Source: DATJOJ01 sp035507035 (GTDB taxonomy: Bacteria; Acidobacteriota; Terriglobia; Terriglobales; Acidobacteriaceae). Taken from it: DNA of 64,000 nt. Made by a program: the position numbers and the translations under genes. A model generated the notes under the pieces. That model saw only the letters and a list, made by a program, of their open reading frames with translations, searched no databases and was not told where the DNA came from. This document shows positions 33,441 to 42,565 of the stretch, piece by piece. How positions within the stretch are numbered: position 1 is the first letter of the stretch; each line of letters opens with the position of its first letter. The stretch is taken from the NCBI GenBank assembly GCA_035507035.1, contig DATJOJ010000035.1:186001-250000 (forward strand). The letters run 5' to 3'.

Positions 33441-35369
33441 CTAGGCGGATTGGAGCGCCTGCCCTAACTCTTCCCACTCCACCATGTGCTTTTGCAGGTC
33501 CGTGCGATGATCGTTTAGCGCCTGTGTCAAGCGCGCCGTCTCTTCAGCGCTTACGAATGTTTGTAGAGCCGTCTCGCACTCCGCGATCGCTGTTTCTGAG
33601 CGAGAGATTTCTCCTTCCAACTCTCGCACGCGATCTTCCATCTGCTTGCGCTTGATCGGATTCAAGCGCTTCCCCTTGGGATCCGGCGAATCGGCGACGG
33701 CTTGCGGCTTGTTCCCGTTTGCCGGCTGGGTAGCAGTTTCGACGCTTTGCTGCAACAGTTCGGCGCCGCCTTCCTTCCGCCATCGATAATCCTCGTAGTT
33801 GCCGGGATAGACCTCGACCTGACCGTCGCCCACAGCAAAAATTCGCGTCGCCAGCTTATCGATAAAGTAGCGATCGTGCGAAACAAACGCCACAGTGCCG
33901 GTATAGGTCGACAGCGCCTCGAGCAGCACATCTTTGGCGCGCATATCGAGGTGGTTTGTGGGCTCGTCGAGCAGCAGAAAATTCGCCGGGTGTAATAACA
34001 TGCGCAGCAGCGCATACCGATTCCGCTCACCTCCGGAAAGGACCCCAATGCGCTTGAAGACATCTTCTCCGGAGAACAAAAAGCATCCGAGCAAACTCCG
34101 CAACTCAGTCTGCGTTGAACGCGGCGACAGCTCGCCGAGATCATCCAGTATGCGCGCATCCGCGGCCAGTTCTTTGTACTGATCCTGCGCGAAGTAATCG
34201 GCCTGCACGTTGTGTCCCAATTTGTATTCGCCGGAAGTCAGCGGTTCCCGTTGGGCCAGCAATTTAATCAGCGTCGATTTTCCAGCTCCGTTCACGCCGA
34301 CCAGCGCGATGCGATCGCCGCGCTCAATCATGAAGGTCGCATCGCGAAAAACTTCTTTCTCCCCATACGCTTTTGCCACATCATGAAACTCTGCCACAAT
34401 CCGGCCGCTCGCTTTTGGTTGGGGGAAGCTAAAGTGGATCGTCTTCTCCTCCTCCGGAATCTCGATCCGCTCCATCTTCTCCAGTTCTTTGATGCGGCTC
34501 TGCACCTGTTTGGCCTTGGTTGCCTGGTAGCGGAAGCGACTGATGAACATCTCGATTTGCTCGATCCGCTCCCGCTGGTTACGATAGGCCGCCTCCAGTT
34601 GCTCTTGCCTCTGCGTTTTCTGCGCCAGATACTTGTCGTAATTCCCAGGATAAAGATGAATGCGTTTATTCCAGATTTCGACGATCTTGTTGACCGTAAC
34701 GTCCAGAAAGTAGCGATCGTGGGAAATCAGCACATAAGAGTAGGGATATTCGGTGAGATATTCTTCCAGCCAATTGCGGGCTTCGAGATCAAGATGGTTC
34801 GTCGGTTCGTCGAGCAGTAGCAAATTAGGCTTTTCAAGAAGCAGCTTCGCCAATGCGATTCTCATCTGCCAGCCGCCCGAAAATTCATCCGTCTGGCGTT
34901 GCCAATCTTCCTTACCAAAACCAAGGCCCATCAGCACACTGCCCACATGCGCCTCAATTGCATAACCATCGCGCGTGCGAAACTCGTGCTCCAGACGCTG
35001 ATAGCGTTCCGCAATCTGCAAATATTCGGCCGAAGCATGATCGACCTCCGACATCTTCGCGGTGAGTGCCTCCATCTCGCGCTCCATGTCGCGTAGATCA
35101 GAGAACACCGACATGCACTCGGCAAATACCGTCTGCCCGGAAAGCGTCAAACCTTCCTGCGGAAGATAACCGGAGCTGATGCCGCGTCCGCTGCTAATCG
35201 AGCCATAATCCAGGGTTTCGAGACCTGCCAGGATCTTCAGGAGAGTCGATTTTCCCGTGCCGTTGGCGCCCACCAAGCCAACGCGATCACGGTTGGTGAT
35301 GAGCCAGTCCGCTCCCTCAAAAAGCAGTTTGTGACCATAGCGTTTTCCGGCGGAAGAAATCTGAATCAT
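33441..35369 (-). CDS. ABC-F family ATPase (ribosome-associated type)
   Basis: A 642-residue protein with two ABC ATPase domains and no membrane segment. Domain one has Walker A GANGTGKST and signature DEFSGGWQMR; domain two has GVNGAGKST and VLSGGERNRYAL. Both Walker B motifs are followed by DEPTNHLD. A charged inter-domain linker (about 245-300) with repeated Arg, Gln and Lys carries the P-site interaction motif region. The C-terminal coiled coil (RVRELEGEISRSETAI...) resembles Uup/YheS-type members. Such proteins resolve stalled ribosomes or give antibiotic resistance; which one applies cannot be told. It is the only gene on its transcript as far as visible. Confidence 0.92.
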   Translation of the reverse strand: MIQISSAGKRYGHKLLFEGADWLITNRDRVGLVGANGTGKSTLLKILAGLETLDYGSISSGRGISSGYLPQEGLTLSGQTVFAECMSVFSDLRDMEREMEALTAKMSEVDHASAEYLQIAERYQRLEHEFRTRDGYAIEAHVGSVLMGLGFGKEDWQRQTDEFSGGWQMRIALAKLLLEKPNLLLLDEPTNHLDLEARNWLEEYLTEYPYSYVLISHDRYFLDVTVNKIVEIWNKRIHLYPGNYDKYLAQKTQRQEQLEAAYRNQRERIEQIEMFISRFRYQATKAKQVQSRIKELEKMERIEIPEEEKTIHFSFPQPKASGRIVAEFHDVAKAYGEKEVFRDATFMIERGDRIALVGVNGAGKSTLIKLLAQREPLTSGEYKLGHNVQADYFAQDQYKELAADARILDDLGELSPRSTQTELRSLLGCFLFSGEDVFKRIGVLSGGERNRYALLRMLLHPANFLLLDEPTNHLDMRAKDVLLEALSTYTGTVAFVSHDRYFIDKLATRIFAVGDGQVEVYPGNYEDYRWRKEGGAELLQQSVETATQPANGNKPQAVADSPDPKGKRLNPIKRKQMEDRVRELEGEISRSETAIAECETALQTFVSAEETARLTQALNDHRTDLQKHMVEWEELGQALQSA

Positions 35370-35438
35370 GGGCTACTTCAATCGTCTCATGAGAGGGGAG
35401 GTTTGAAGAAGGGTAGGGAGATTGCTGCGAGCAACGCC

Positions 35439-35918
35439 CTATTGGGCCGCTGCCCTTGCAGTCTCCAAGTGCTCTACCGCACTATCAATGACTGCTTGCA
35501 TTTCACGGGCGTACTTTACTTCGCGCCCTTTGGCTAGGGTTTTACGAGCATCTTCAGCAGTAAACCAGGTCGGGTTGCGCAATGGTTCTTCGGGAGACGC
35601 GGTTTGCTCAACCTCCATGAGAAACGCTTTCACCACGAACTCCCGCACTCCGGGGGGCTTCCAGAAAACGCCTTTCGAGTGCAGATAAAGATGAAAGTGC
35701 CGCGGCTCAATCTGACCGCGCACGCCAGCTTCTTCTAAGGCCTCGCGCTCGGCCGCACGGCTATGTGACATGCCCCGTTCCGGGGCACCCTTAGGAAAGG
35801 TCCACTTGTTGCCGCCGTTGGTGTTAACCAGCAGGAATTCTAATCCGTGCCCATTGCGGCGATAGCACACCGCTGCTACCTGAAGGGGCAATGCGAAGCG
35901 GAGAAAACGCGGCGACAA
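35439..35918 (-). CDS. Nudix hydrolase
   Basis: A 159-residue pyrophosphatase of the (di)nucleoside/inositol polyphosphate type. The Nudix box reads GAPERGMSHSRAAEREAL, then EEAGV. The catalytic REx2EE part is intact, but the seventh box position, normally Glu, is Met. This position is not the main metal ligand, so activity is plausible. The N-terminus AAVCYRRNGHGLEFLLVNTN, then KWTFPKGA, is typical of the DIPP-like subgroup. Substrate unknown. Confidence 0.88.
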   Translation of the reverse strand: MSPRFLRFALPLQVAAVCYRRNGHGLEFLLVNTNGGNKWTFPKGAPERGMSHSRAAEREALEEAGVRGQIEPRHFHLYLHSKGVFWKPPGVREFVVKAFLMEVEQTASPEEPLRNPTWFTAEDARKTLAKGREVKYAREMQAVIDSAVEHLETARAAAQ

Positions 35919-36027
35919 CGACTGGTCCTCCTCGAATCCCTACCACCAATGCTACCCCCAGAATATTTCAGTAATGTTAAATTGCAGCGAAAAAGGTGCA
36001 GATTTTACATTACGAAAGGGGGGCAAG

Positions 36028-36050
36028 TTCCGAAAAGGAGTATTTCGGAA
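36028..36050 (-). terminator. Hairpin downstream of the SDR gene
   Basis: TTCCGAAA / TTTCGGAA 8-bp stem, loop of 7 bases, 25 bp beyond the SDR stop codon on the minus strand. It lacks a clean U tract, so its function as a terminator is only possible. Confidence 0.35.
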
Positions 36051-36074
36051 GCCTACAGCGCATGGCCGCATCGC

Positions 36075-36776
36075 TTACAGGCCACGCCCGTACACCGGGA
36101 TGGCCGCGCCGTTTACATCTTTTCCCGCATCGCTCGCCAGCCACACGATCAGCGAAGCTATGGACGCCGGTTGCACCCACTGGGATGGATCAGCTTTCGG
36201 CATGGCTTTGCGGTTCCCGGGAGTATCCATGGTTCCGGCAAGAATCACGTTGGCAGTGATCGGCAGGTCCTTATTCTCGAGAGCCACCGTTCGAATGAGC
36301 GAAACCAACGCCGCTTTAGAGGCGCTATAAGCGGCGATGGTGGCTGCGGGTTCCTCCGCAGCGCGGCTGCCAATGGCGATAATCCTTCCGCTCTTCGCCT
36401 GCCGCATGCCCGGAATGACCACTCGCAGAATATTGAAAGCGCTGGTCAGGTTCAGATCGAGCATAGACTGAAACATCGCGTCGTCGGTCTGGGCTACGGT
36501 TTTGCCTCCAGCAAATCCACCGACGAGATGGGCGAGGACATCGATTCGGCCAAACTGAGAAACCACCGCCTCCACGGTTTTTCTCGCAACGTCCGCATTC
36601 GTGATTTCCGCGGGAAAAGCGAAAAAGGCAGAATCTCGGAAGTCGTCTTGGCTGATGTTTCGTGCAACGCCCGCCACCGTGGCTCCGGCTTCTAGCAAAG
36701 TAGCCGTGACATGGGTTCCCAACCCACCGTTGGCGCCGGTGACAAGCGCAACCTTATTTTGTAGTGGCTGGCTCAC
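36075..36776 (-). CDS. Short-chain dehydrogenase/reductase
   Basis: A 233-residue classical SDR. It has the NAD(P)-binding TGANGGLG (13-20), the catalytic Ser S137 in IIAIGSRAA, and the Y150-x3-K154 pair in AAYSASKAALVSL. Asp or Glu after the second strand is absent and an Arg follows (GVARNIS), which leans to NADPH. Its start overlaps the end of the cytidylate-kinase-like gene by 23 bp, so they are translationally coupled. No substrate can be assigned; a role in processing a compound exported by the upstream TolC/HlyD pair is speculation. Confidence 0.85.
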   Translation of the reverse strand: MSQPLQNKVALVTGANGGLGTHVTATLLEAGATVAGVARNISQDDFRDSAFFAFPAEITNADVARKTVEAVVSQFGRIDVLAHLVGGFAGGKTVAQTDDAMFQSMLDLNLTSAFNILRVVIPGMRQAKSGRIIAIGSRAAEEPAATIAAYSASKAALVSLIRTVALENKDLPITANVILAGTMDTPGNRKAMPKADPSQWVQPASIASLIVWLASDAGKDVNGAAIPVYGRGL

Positions 36777-37422
36777 AGGATTGTGTCGGCGGCATTCTCA
36801 TCGGGCCCTTCTCCAGCATGCGCATCGTAGCAAGGATGCTGCCAATGACGTGTTCGTTTCCAATGGCGGTATTGATCATGACGTGATAGAGGCAACGAGT
36901 TGGCCAGTCTGCGTTGAAATAGCGCTTCACAAATGTGATGCGGTCCTGGTCGATTTGGTTCAGCATTTGTTCCGCTTCCGCCTGGCTCTTGCCTAGCGAT
37001 CTCAGACGGCGCATCTTTTCCGAAAAAGATGCATACAAGAAAACGTGGAAGGCATCGGGCCGCTCGCGAAGGAAATAGGGTGCTCCCCGGCCAACGATGA
37101 CACAGTTGCCCGCTTCGGCTGCGTGTGCCATCACCTGCTTGCCTATAGCAACGAAACTGTCGGTATTAAACGGCTGGTGTGCCGAGGGAGAGATGTCCCG
37201 CTCGTAGCTGCCACGCAGGAACACCTGAACCAGGCGACGAAACGTGCTATCCACGCGCTCTTCGCACCGTTCGACTGCCGCGCATTCGACATTTGCGGCT
37301 TTGGCAATTTCTTCGGTCAGGGCGTGGTCCCACAACTTCCAGCCGAGGCGCTTCGCCAGATCAGCAGCAATCTCTCCGCCTCCGCAACCGTACTCTCGTT
37401 CGATGGCAATGATCCGATACAA
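36754..37422 (-). CDS. Cytidylate kinase-like family protein (Cytidylate_kin2)
   Basis: A 222-residue P-loop-like kinase of the second cytidylate-kinase-like family. It starts YRIIAIEREYGCGGGEIAAD, with a modified P-loop, and has LGWKLWDHALTEEIAK, NCVIVGRGAPYFLRERPD and the lid KMRRLRSLGKSQAEAEQ. The family's substrate is not established; CMP or a modified nucleotide is likely. It follows the HlyD-type gene by 23 bp on the same strand and overlaps the SDR gene. Its presence in an efflux operon is unusual. Confidence 0.82.
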   Translation of the reverse strand: MYRIIAIEREYGCGGGEIAADLAKRLGWKLWDHALTEEIAKAANVECAAVERCEERVDSTFRRLVQVFLRGSYERDISPSAHQPFNTDSFVAIGKQVMAHAAEAGNCVIVGRGAPYFLRERPDAFHVFLYASFSEKMRRLRSLGKSQAEAEQMLNQIDQDRITFVKRYFNADWPTRCLYHVMINTAIGNEHVIGSILATMRMLEKGPMRMPPTQSCEPATTK

Positions 37423-37445
37423 CGGTTTCTCTCCGCTACGTTCGC

Positions 37446-38720
37446 TCAGTGCAACCAGACTTTGGGTTCCACTGACATGCCCGGCCGCAAAACGTGCTCC
37501 CGGGTTTCCCCAGGATCGAAGGTGATTTTAACCGGAATTCGCTGCACTACCTTCACATAATTTCCGGTGGCGTTCTCGGGGGGCAGCAGGCTCGTGATGG
37601 CTCCGCTCGCTCCGGCAATGCTCTGCACGTGACCCTTGTAATTCTTGCCGTTGGTATCGACGTGAATCGTGACCGGCTGACCGACGCGCATGTATTTAAG
37701 CTGCGTTTCTTTGAAGTTGGCTGTCACCCAGATGTCGTCTAGGTTAATCAGCCGCATCATCTCCTGTGCGACTGACACATTTTGTCCGACTTCCACGGTT
37801 CGGTTTGTCACGCCACCGGTAATCGGCGATACGATCAACGTGTAGGACAGGTTCAGCTGAGCTTGATCGAGAGCGGCTTTGCGGAGTGCAACCTCAGCCT
37901 CAGCCGATTCCCATCGCGAACGAATTGCAGCTACTTGCTGCGGACCGGTAGCGGCGGAGCGGGCTTCTGCTAACGCCTGATCCAACTGGCTTTGGGCCTG
38001 CGCAACTTTTTGTTCGGCGGCTGCCGCCGATGCTCGGGCTGCTTCGACCGCGGCCGCGCTCGACTTGGCTGCCGCTACGGCCGTGTCATATTGCTGTTGG
38101 GAAATCTCTTCTTTATCGACTAGTTGTTTGTAGCGAAGCAGATCTTCTTGTGCTTTTACATTGTTGGCCTCCGCCTCGGCCAACTGCGCATCGGCGGCGG
38201 AGTGCTGCTGCCGGGCGACAGCAATTCCTTGCCTTGCATTGGCGACCCCCGCAGCAGCGCCCGAAATTTGGCTGCCAGTATTCACCGAAGTGATCGGAAC
38301 ATTCACTTTGGCCGCATTGGCTAGGGCCACGGCATCTTCGTAGTCGGCTTTTGCATGATCGAGGGCGACCTGATAATCCTTAGGATCGATCTGCACCAGC
38401 GGAGTCCCGGCGTTCACGTACTGATTGTCCTCTACCAGAAGCTTCAGCACGTGACCGGAAACCCGGGCGCTGATGGCATTCAGATGGCCGTCAATCTCGG
38501 CGTCGTCGGTATCTTCGTAGCTCGCGAAATAACGCCATAGGAAGAAACCGCCGGTCAAAACGATGATGATTCCAAGGATAAGAAAAATTCGAAAGCGCGG
38601 GCTGCGGGAGCGCAGCCGCTTCCAACGCAAATCGCGTTCCGACGCCGGTAATGGAGCCGGCCGTTCCTGCGCCGCTTGAGATTCGTGATCGTTCACCACA
38701 GTAGTGGGATTATCAGCCAT
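37446..38720 (-). CDS. HlyD/EmrA-family periplasmic adaptor protein
   Basis: A 424-residue membrane-fusion protein. One transmembrane segment near the N-terminus (about 44-62: RIFLILGIIIVLTGGFFLW) anchors it in the inner membrane. The barrel and lipoyl halves (AEIDGHLNAISARVSGHVLK, and later VSPITGGVTNRTVEVGQN) flank a long alpha-helical hairpin rich in Ala, Gln and Lys (about 115-265), as in EmrA. It would link an inner-membrane pump to a TolC-like channel. The upstream TolC-family gene ends two bases before its start. No MFS or ABC pump gene is adjacent. The ATG at 38720 has GGAAA upstream. Confidence 0.92.
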   Translation of the reverse strand: MADNPTTVVNDHESQAAQERPAPLPASERDLRWKRLRSRSPRFRIFLILGIIIVLTGGFFLWRYFASYEDTDDAEIDGHLNAISARVSGHVLKLLVEDNQYVNAGTPLVQIDPKDYQVALDHAKADYEDAVALANAAKVNVPITSVNTGSQISGAAAGVANARQGIAVARQQHSAADAQLAEAEANNVKAQEDLLRYKQLVDKEEISQQQYDTAVAAAKSSAAAVEAARASAAAAEQKVAQAQSQLDQALAEARSAATGPQQVAAIRSRWESAEAEVALRKAALDQAQLNLSYTLIVSPITGGVTNRTVEVGQNVSVAQEMMRLINLDDIWVTANFKETQLKYMRVGQPVTIHVDTNGKNYKGHVQSIAGASGAITSLLPPENATGNYVKVVQRIPVKITFDPGETREHVLRPGMSVEPKVWLH

Positions 38721-38722
38721 AA

Positions 38723-40207
38723 TCACTTTCCGCGCAGGTACTGTTTTACGCCCTCTTCGGCAAAGCCTACAGCTTTGGCCAATTCAATCTTGGCGAGATT
38801 GTGAGCATAGAGGCTTGAAATATAGTTCTCGTTGGCCGCGACGACCGATTCTTGCGCTTCGACGACCTCGAGATTGTCGGTTACGCCAGCTGCAAATCGA
38901 TCCTGTGCCTGCGTCAATGTCTGTTCCGCCAAGTCCACCGAGCTGCGCGCTACTTCGACCTGATCGGCGGCCGAGGTCAAATCCAACCGGGCGGTTCGTA
39001 TCTCGTAATCAATTTGTGCTCGCAGATTATCCAATTGCTGCCGAGCCTGGCGCAAGGCAGCCTCGGCCTTCAGGACGTCGGCATGAATTCGCCCTCCGGC
39101 AAGAACCGGAATATTTAAAGTGGCGCCGACTTGAAACACGCCATGCGAGATCCCAATATTTACGCCAGCGGCGCCATAGTCTCCGGCAATATCGATCGTC
39201 GGATAGTGTTCCGCGGTAGCTGCCCGCCGCAGCTCTTCCGCTGCACGCACCTGTTGCCCCGCGGCCAGGTAATCCGGGCGCGAGATGTAAGCGCGTTGCT
39301 CATCTTCCTCTATGCTCGCTACCGCCAGCGGCTCATAAGGGGCCGTGGTGGTCAAGGTGAATTCTTGCCCCGGAGGTAATCCAATCACGCGGGCCAAGGT
39401 CAGTTTCTGCTTAGCGAAGTTATTTCGAGCGACAATCAGTTGCTGCTGACGGGTTTGGAGCTCCACGTGTGCCCGAAGCGTATCGATCGCGGGAGTGGTT
39501 CCAGCGGTCTGCTGATCGGCGGCTTTATCGTAAAGCGCCTGCGCTGTCTGTACGTCAGCCAGCGCGGTGTCGACCCTGGCAGCTTCGGCCAGGGCCAACA
39601 GATATTCGTTGTCCACTGCCAGTGTTACCAGCTCACGGGCATCTTGTAACGAATGGGATGCGGCCCGTTCACTCTCTCTTGCCGCGCGGGTACGTTCGAT
39701 GGCATGGTAATCAAAAACTGTCTGGCTGACGTAAGCACCGCTCTGGAAGACACCTATCGGCCCCACCACGCTCGGGATCGGCGCCCCTGGGATGTTGAAA
39801 CGAAAACCTAGCGCGGCAAAGTCGAGCTGCTCAACACTCTGAGTTGCGCTCAGGTTCAGATGCGGCAGCAATTCGCTGAGTTCCTGCCATTTCTGTCCTC
39901 TGGCCGTGACCGTGTTGTCGCTGGAAAGCAACAACCCAAGATTGTTTCGCAGTCCGCGGTTCAGCGCGTCAGAGAATGAAAGCGGCAACACCGTCGACGT
40001 CGCCTTGCCTTCAGGAACACTGCCGGAATATGGGCTTTGATTCTGCAGACTGGAGCCGATTGAAGTGTTTCCCGCCGGAAGGGCTGGGGTTGTCATCGGC
40101 ACCTGCAGGTTATAACCGGAGTCCTGCGCCACGGCGCAAAGGCCACTAAGAAATGTGGTTATCAGATAAACAATTGTGACCGACTGCAGCGCCGCCTTTA
40201 GCCGCAA
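38723..40207 (-). CDS. TolC-family outer-membrane efflux protein
   Basis: A 494-residue outer-membrane channel with two copies of the OEP domain. A signal peptide follows the start (LQSVTIVYLITTFLSGLCA ending AVAQ). The OEP repeats show the alternating long helices (ARESERAASHSLQDARELVT, AQALYDKAADQQTAGTTPAI) and beta strands (LGLLLSSDN, ISHGVFQVGATLNIPV). The frame is open much further upstream to 40426, but the added ~73 residues do not look like a leader. A TTG at 40207, preceded by GGGGAG at 7-bp spacing, is chosen. It is the first gene of an operon with the HlyD-type adaptor. Confidence 0.9.
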   Translation of the reverse strand: MRLKAALQSVTIVYLITTFLSGLCAVAQDSGYNLQVPMTTPALPAGNTSIGSSLQNQSPYSGSVPEGKATSTVLPLSFSDALNRGLRNNLGLLLSSDNTVTARGQKWQELSELLPHLNLSATQSVEQLDFAALGFRFNIPGAPIPSVVGPIGVFQSGAYVSQTVFDYHAIERTRAARESERAASHSLQDARELVTLAVDNEYLLALAEAARVDTALADVQTAQALYDKAADQQTAGTTPAIDTLRAHVELQTRQQQLIVARNNFAKQKLTLARVIGLPPGQEFTLTTTAPYEPLAVASIEEDEQRAYISRPDYLAAGQQVRAAEELRRAATAEHYPTIDIAGDYGAAGVNIGISHGVFQVGATLNIPVLAGGRIHADVLKAEAALRQARQQLDNLRAQIDYEIRTARLDLTSAADQVEVARSSVDLAEQTLTQAQDRFAAGVTDNLEVVEAQESVVAANENYISSLYAHNLAKIELAKAVGFAEEGVKQYLRGK

Positions 40208-40483
40208 AGACTCACTCCCCTGAGATTTGCCGACTGAAATGCGTGGAGAGTAGCCCGAGCGTCTCCACGAACGACTGTTGGATTCAGATTGCCACCAAAG
40301 CGATGCAAGCCCCACTAAGAATGCGAACCTGCCGGGCCAAAGGGGAACGTTCGTGCACACAGTCGAGCTTAACCAGTTCTCCGCCAGTGCGCAAACTGTT
40401 GCACGCCCGCGTAACCCATCGTGCAATCAAAGTGTTGACCAGCCGGAGCCGCAAGCGTCTAATCACTAAATAGGGTGGGGATT

Positions 40484-41125
40484 ATGTTTACCCAGCTCAC
40501 TGCCGCAACCCCCAAGCGTCCTGGCGCTTTGAGGTGCATCTCGCTCGTAGCTCATCTGGCTTTTTTGGCATGGCTGGTGCACAGCCCTGCGCCCATGTTT
40601 ATCGCACCGTCATCGGTGACCCGGGGGAATAGTGGCACCACCGTCACGCGCCTTTATTTCGGCGGTGACTCCGGAGTCACTCAGGATCACCCATCGTCCA
40701 TAGTCCTGCCGCGCTCGGCAAAAAATGAGAAAGGTCGCCGCCTGGCGCCGCTAGCACCAAAACGCCAGGCAGGAAACGATACAGTTGCCGCGCTGAACAG
40801 TAACGAAGGCCCGGCGGGATCACCCTATGGATCGTTGAGCGTTGGATCGATTTTTGGCCTTGAAGTTCGGCCCGCCCTGCCGATCGTTTCTCCTGATCCA
40901 GTCATCGGATCGGATAGCCTCGAAGGTATGGTCGGAGACGAGATCATCGAGATTACGATTGACGAGCGCGGAAATATCATTGCGACCCACGTTTTGCAAA
41001 GTTTAGGTCCCCAGGTGGATCAAAGGGTCCTGGCGGCGCTGGCGCAATGGCAGTTCAGCCCCGCAACGAAAAATGGCGTACCGATTCCTTCGAAGCAGGA
41101 TGTGCATTACCACTTTCCGCGATAA
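40484..41125 (+). CDS. TonB-like protein with C-terminal TonB domain
   Basis: A 213-residue protein. An N-terminal hydrophobic anchor (about 18-35: LRCISLVAHLAFLAWLVH) is followed by a low-complexity linker. The C-terminal TonB domain (about 145-213) reads GDEIIEITIDERGNIIATHV, then VDQRVLAALAQWQFSPATKN. TonB proteins carry energy from ExbBD to outer-membrane receptors; no exbBD is nearby. The ATG at 40484 has GGGTGGGG upstream; an in-frame GTG three codons earlier is less likely. It is divergent from the TolC/HlyD operon. Confidence 0.85.
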   Translation: MFTQLTAATPKRPGALRCISLVAHLAFLAWLVHSPAPMFIAPSSVTRGNSGTTVTRLYFGGDSGVTQDHPSSIVLPRSAKNEKGRRLAPLAPKRQAGNDTVAALNSNEGPAGSPYGSLSVGSIFGLEVRPALPIVSPDPVIGSDSLEGMVGDEIIEITIDERGNIIATHVLQSLGPQVDQRVLAALAQWQFSPATKNGVPIPSKQDVHYHFPR

Positions 41126-41130
41126 AGCTT

Positions 41131-41208
41131 AAACACAGAGGACACAGAGATCACAGCAAAGTCAGAAGATTTCCCCCTTGTTCCTCGGGGGCTCTCTGTG
41201 TTCGTGCC
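41131..41208. repeat. Dispersed palindromic repeat, family A copy 3
   Basis: Arms AACACAGAGGACACAGAG and (reverse complement of the right side) GGCACGAACACAGAGAG flank TCACAGCAAAG...CTCGGGGG. It lies between convergent genes and may also act as a terminator (CCCCCTTGTTCCTCGGGGG fold). Confidence 0.6.
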
Positions 41209-41209
41209 T

Positions 41210-42499
41210 TTAACTGAGCCAATCCAAAAACTTGTAATAAGCTCCCGCAAGCGGCAAAGCCCACGTGTGACCGCTGCGCAAGCCGGGTGGCGGGGTGGGA
41301 AAGGGAATGCCTTCGAAGGGCAGATCATTCGGCGCACCCGCAATGATTTCTCCGAGCCGGGTCCCGAGATACGTTCCGAAGGCCATGCCGTGTCCGGCAT
41401 AGCCGACGGCATAGTGCATCCCGTCGATCTGCCCGGTATGTGGCATGACATCGAAAGCAAAGTCGAGCGTCCCGCCCCATACATATTCCACTTTTGTCTC
41501 GCGTAGCTGCGGATAAACCAGTACCATGCCGCGCCGTAAAATTTCTGCGCTCTGGCGAACCGTACTTGCGGTTTCAGGAAAAAAAGCCGCCCGCCCGCCG
41601 AACAGCATGCGCCGGTCAGGCGTAAGCCGGTAGTAGTACAGAAAGTGTTTGGAGTCGTAGATCATGCGGTTTTTCGGGCTCAATTCGCGCGCCAGGTCTT
41701 CGTTCAAAATCTCGGTCGCAATGATGTATGACCCAATGGGAATGATCTTCTTACGCAATGCCGGGGCAGAACTTCCCGTGTAGGCGCCACTCGCCAAAAG
41801 CACGTGTTTAGCAACGACCTGACCTTTTGACGTTTGAAGCTGAAACTTCTGCTCGTTGTTTCGTGTCACCCTTTCTACGCGGCAGTGATCCAACAGAGCC
41901 GCTCCTGCCCGGCGCGCCGCCTCCGCAAGCCCCGCTACGAATCGTGCCGGATTGAGCCCGGCACTCGCCTCATCCACCAAACCGCCAAAGTAAATCTCCG
42001 AACCAATCTCTGTCCGCAATTCGTTTCGCGGCACAGTGTGCAGCTTATGCCCAAATTCCTTTGCGATCCGCTCAGCCGATTTCGCATATCCATCGAAATG
42101 TGCCTGCTTGCAAGCGACTTCCAGATGACCGCAGCGCGAAAAGTTGCAGTCGATTTTTTCCTCGATGACGATTTTCTCCACGCAATCAATTGCCGCCAGC
42201 GACGCCGCATACATGCGCTGGACTCTTTCGCGGCCATAGCGCGCGATCAGCGTCGGAACCGGCAGCTTCATGCCCGTCAACACCATGCCCCCATTGCGCG
42301 AGCTGGCGCCGAACCCCAACGTCTCCGCTTCGAGCACCACGACTTTTGCCCCGCGCTTCGCCAAAATCCGAGCAGCGGAAAGTCCGGTCACGCCGCTGCC
42401 GACGATCGCCACATCAGCCTGCGCCGGGAGCGGATCACGGTTGCCGGCCGGCATCGCCGCGGTCTCCAGCCAGTAATTCGTTTCTCGAACGGTCGTCAT
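41210..42499 (-). CDS. FAD-dependent amino-acid/amine oxidoreductase (DAO family)
   Basis: A 429-residue flavoenzyme. The dinucleotide-binding motif VAIVGSGVTGLSAARIL lies near residue 30, followed by KVVVLEAETLGFGASSRNGG, the pattern of glycine oxidase and gamma-glutamylputrescine oxidase (PuuB). The C-terminal substrate half ends in FDVMPHTGQIDGMHYAVGY, then GHGMAFGTYLGTRLGE. Substrate is an amine or D-/glycine-type amino acid; the exact one is unknown. Starts at 42514 or 42517 add a few residues; 42499 (MTTVRETNYWLETA) fits the family. It is monocistronic. Confidence 0.85.
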   Translation of the reverse strand: MTTVRETNYWLETAAMPAGNRDPLPAQADVAIVGSGVTGLSAARILAKRGAKVVVLEAETLGFGASSRNGGMVLTGMKLPVPTLIARYGRERVQRMYAASLAAIDCVEKIVIEEKIDCNFSRCGHLEVACKQAHFDGYAKSAERIAKEFGHKLHTVPRNELRTEIGSEIYFGGLVDEASAGLNPARFVAGLAEAARRAGAALLDHCRVERVTRNNEQKFQLQTSKGQVVAKHVLLASGAYTGSSAPALRKKIIPIGSYIIATEILNEDLARELSPKNRMIYDSKHFLYYYRLTPDRRMLFGGRAAFFPETASTVRQSAEILRRGMVLVYPQLRETKVEYVWGGTLDFAFDVMPHTGQIDGMHYAVGYAGHGMAFGTYLGTRLGEIIAGAPNDLPFEGIPFPTPPPGLRSGHTWALPLAGAYYKFLDWLS

Positions 42500-42554
42500 T
42501 GGAAAGTCGCCCATCACTCAGGCCACCATATTCTATGTCGCAATTTTCTCCTGC

Positions 42555-42560
42555 TACAAT
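42555..42560 (+). promoter_or_regulatory. Extended -10 box TGCTACAAT for a leaderless mRNA
   Basis: TG-C-TACAAT ends 5 bp before the GTG at 42566. The extended TGn motif can replace a -35 box. Transcription would start at or within a base of the start codon. Confidence 0.45.
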
Positions 42561-42565
42561 GCCCT

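Noticed and set aside
40208..40426. Upstream extension of the TolC-like protein
   Set aside because: The added ~73 residues have no leader or domain character, while a TTG with GGGGAG spacing directly precedes a signal peptide.
41834..42565. Long N-terminal extension of the secreted protein at 42566
   Set aside because: The ~240 upstream codons run antisense through the FAD oxidoreductase gene and lack protein-like composition; a signal peptide and a promoter fit the GTG at 42566.
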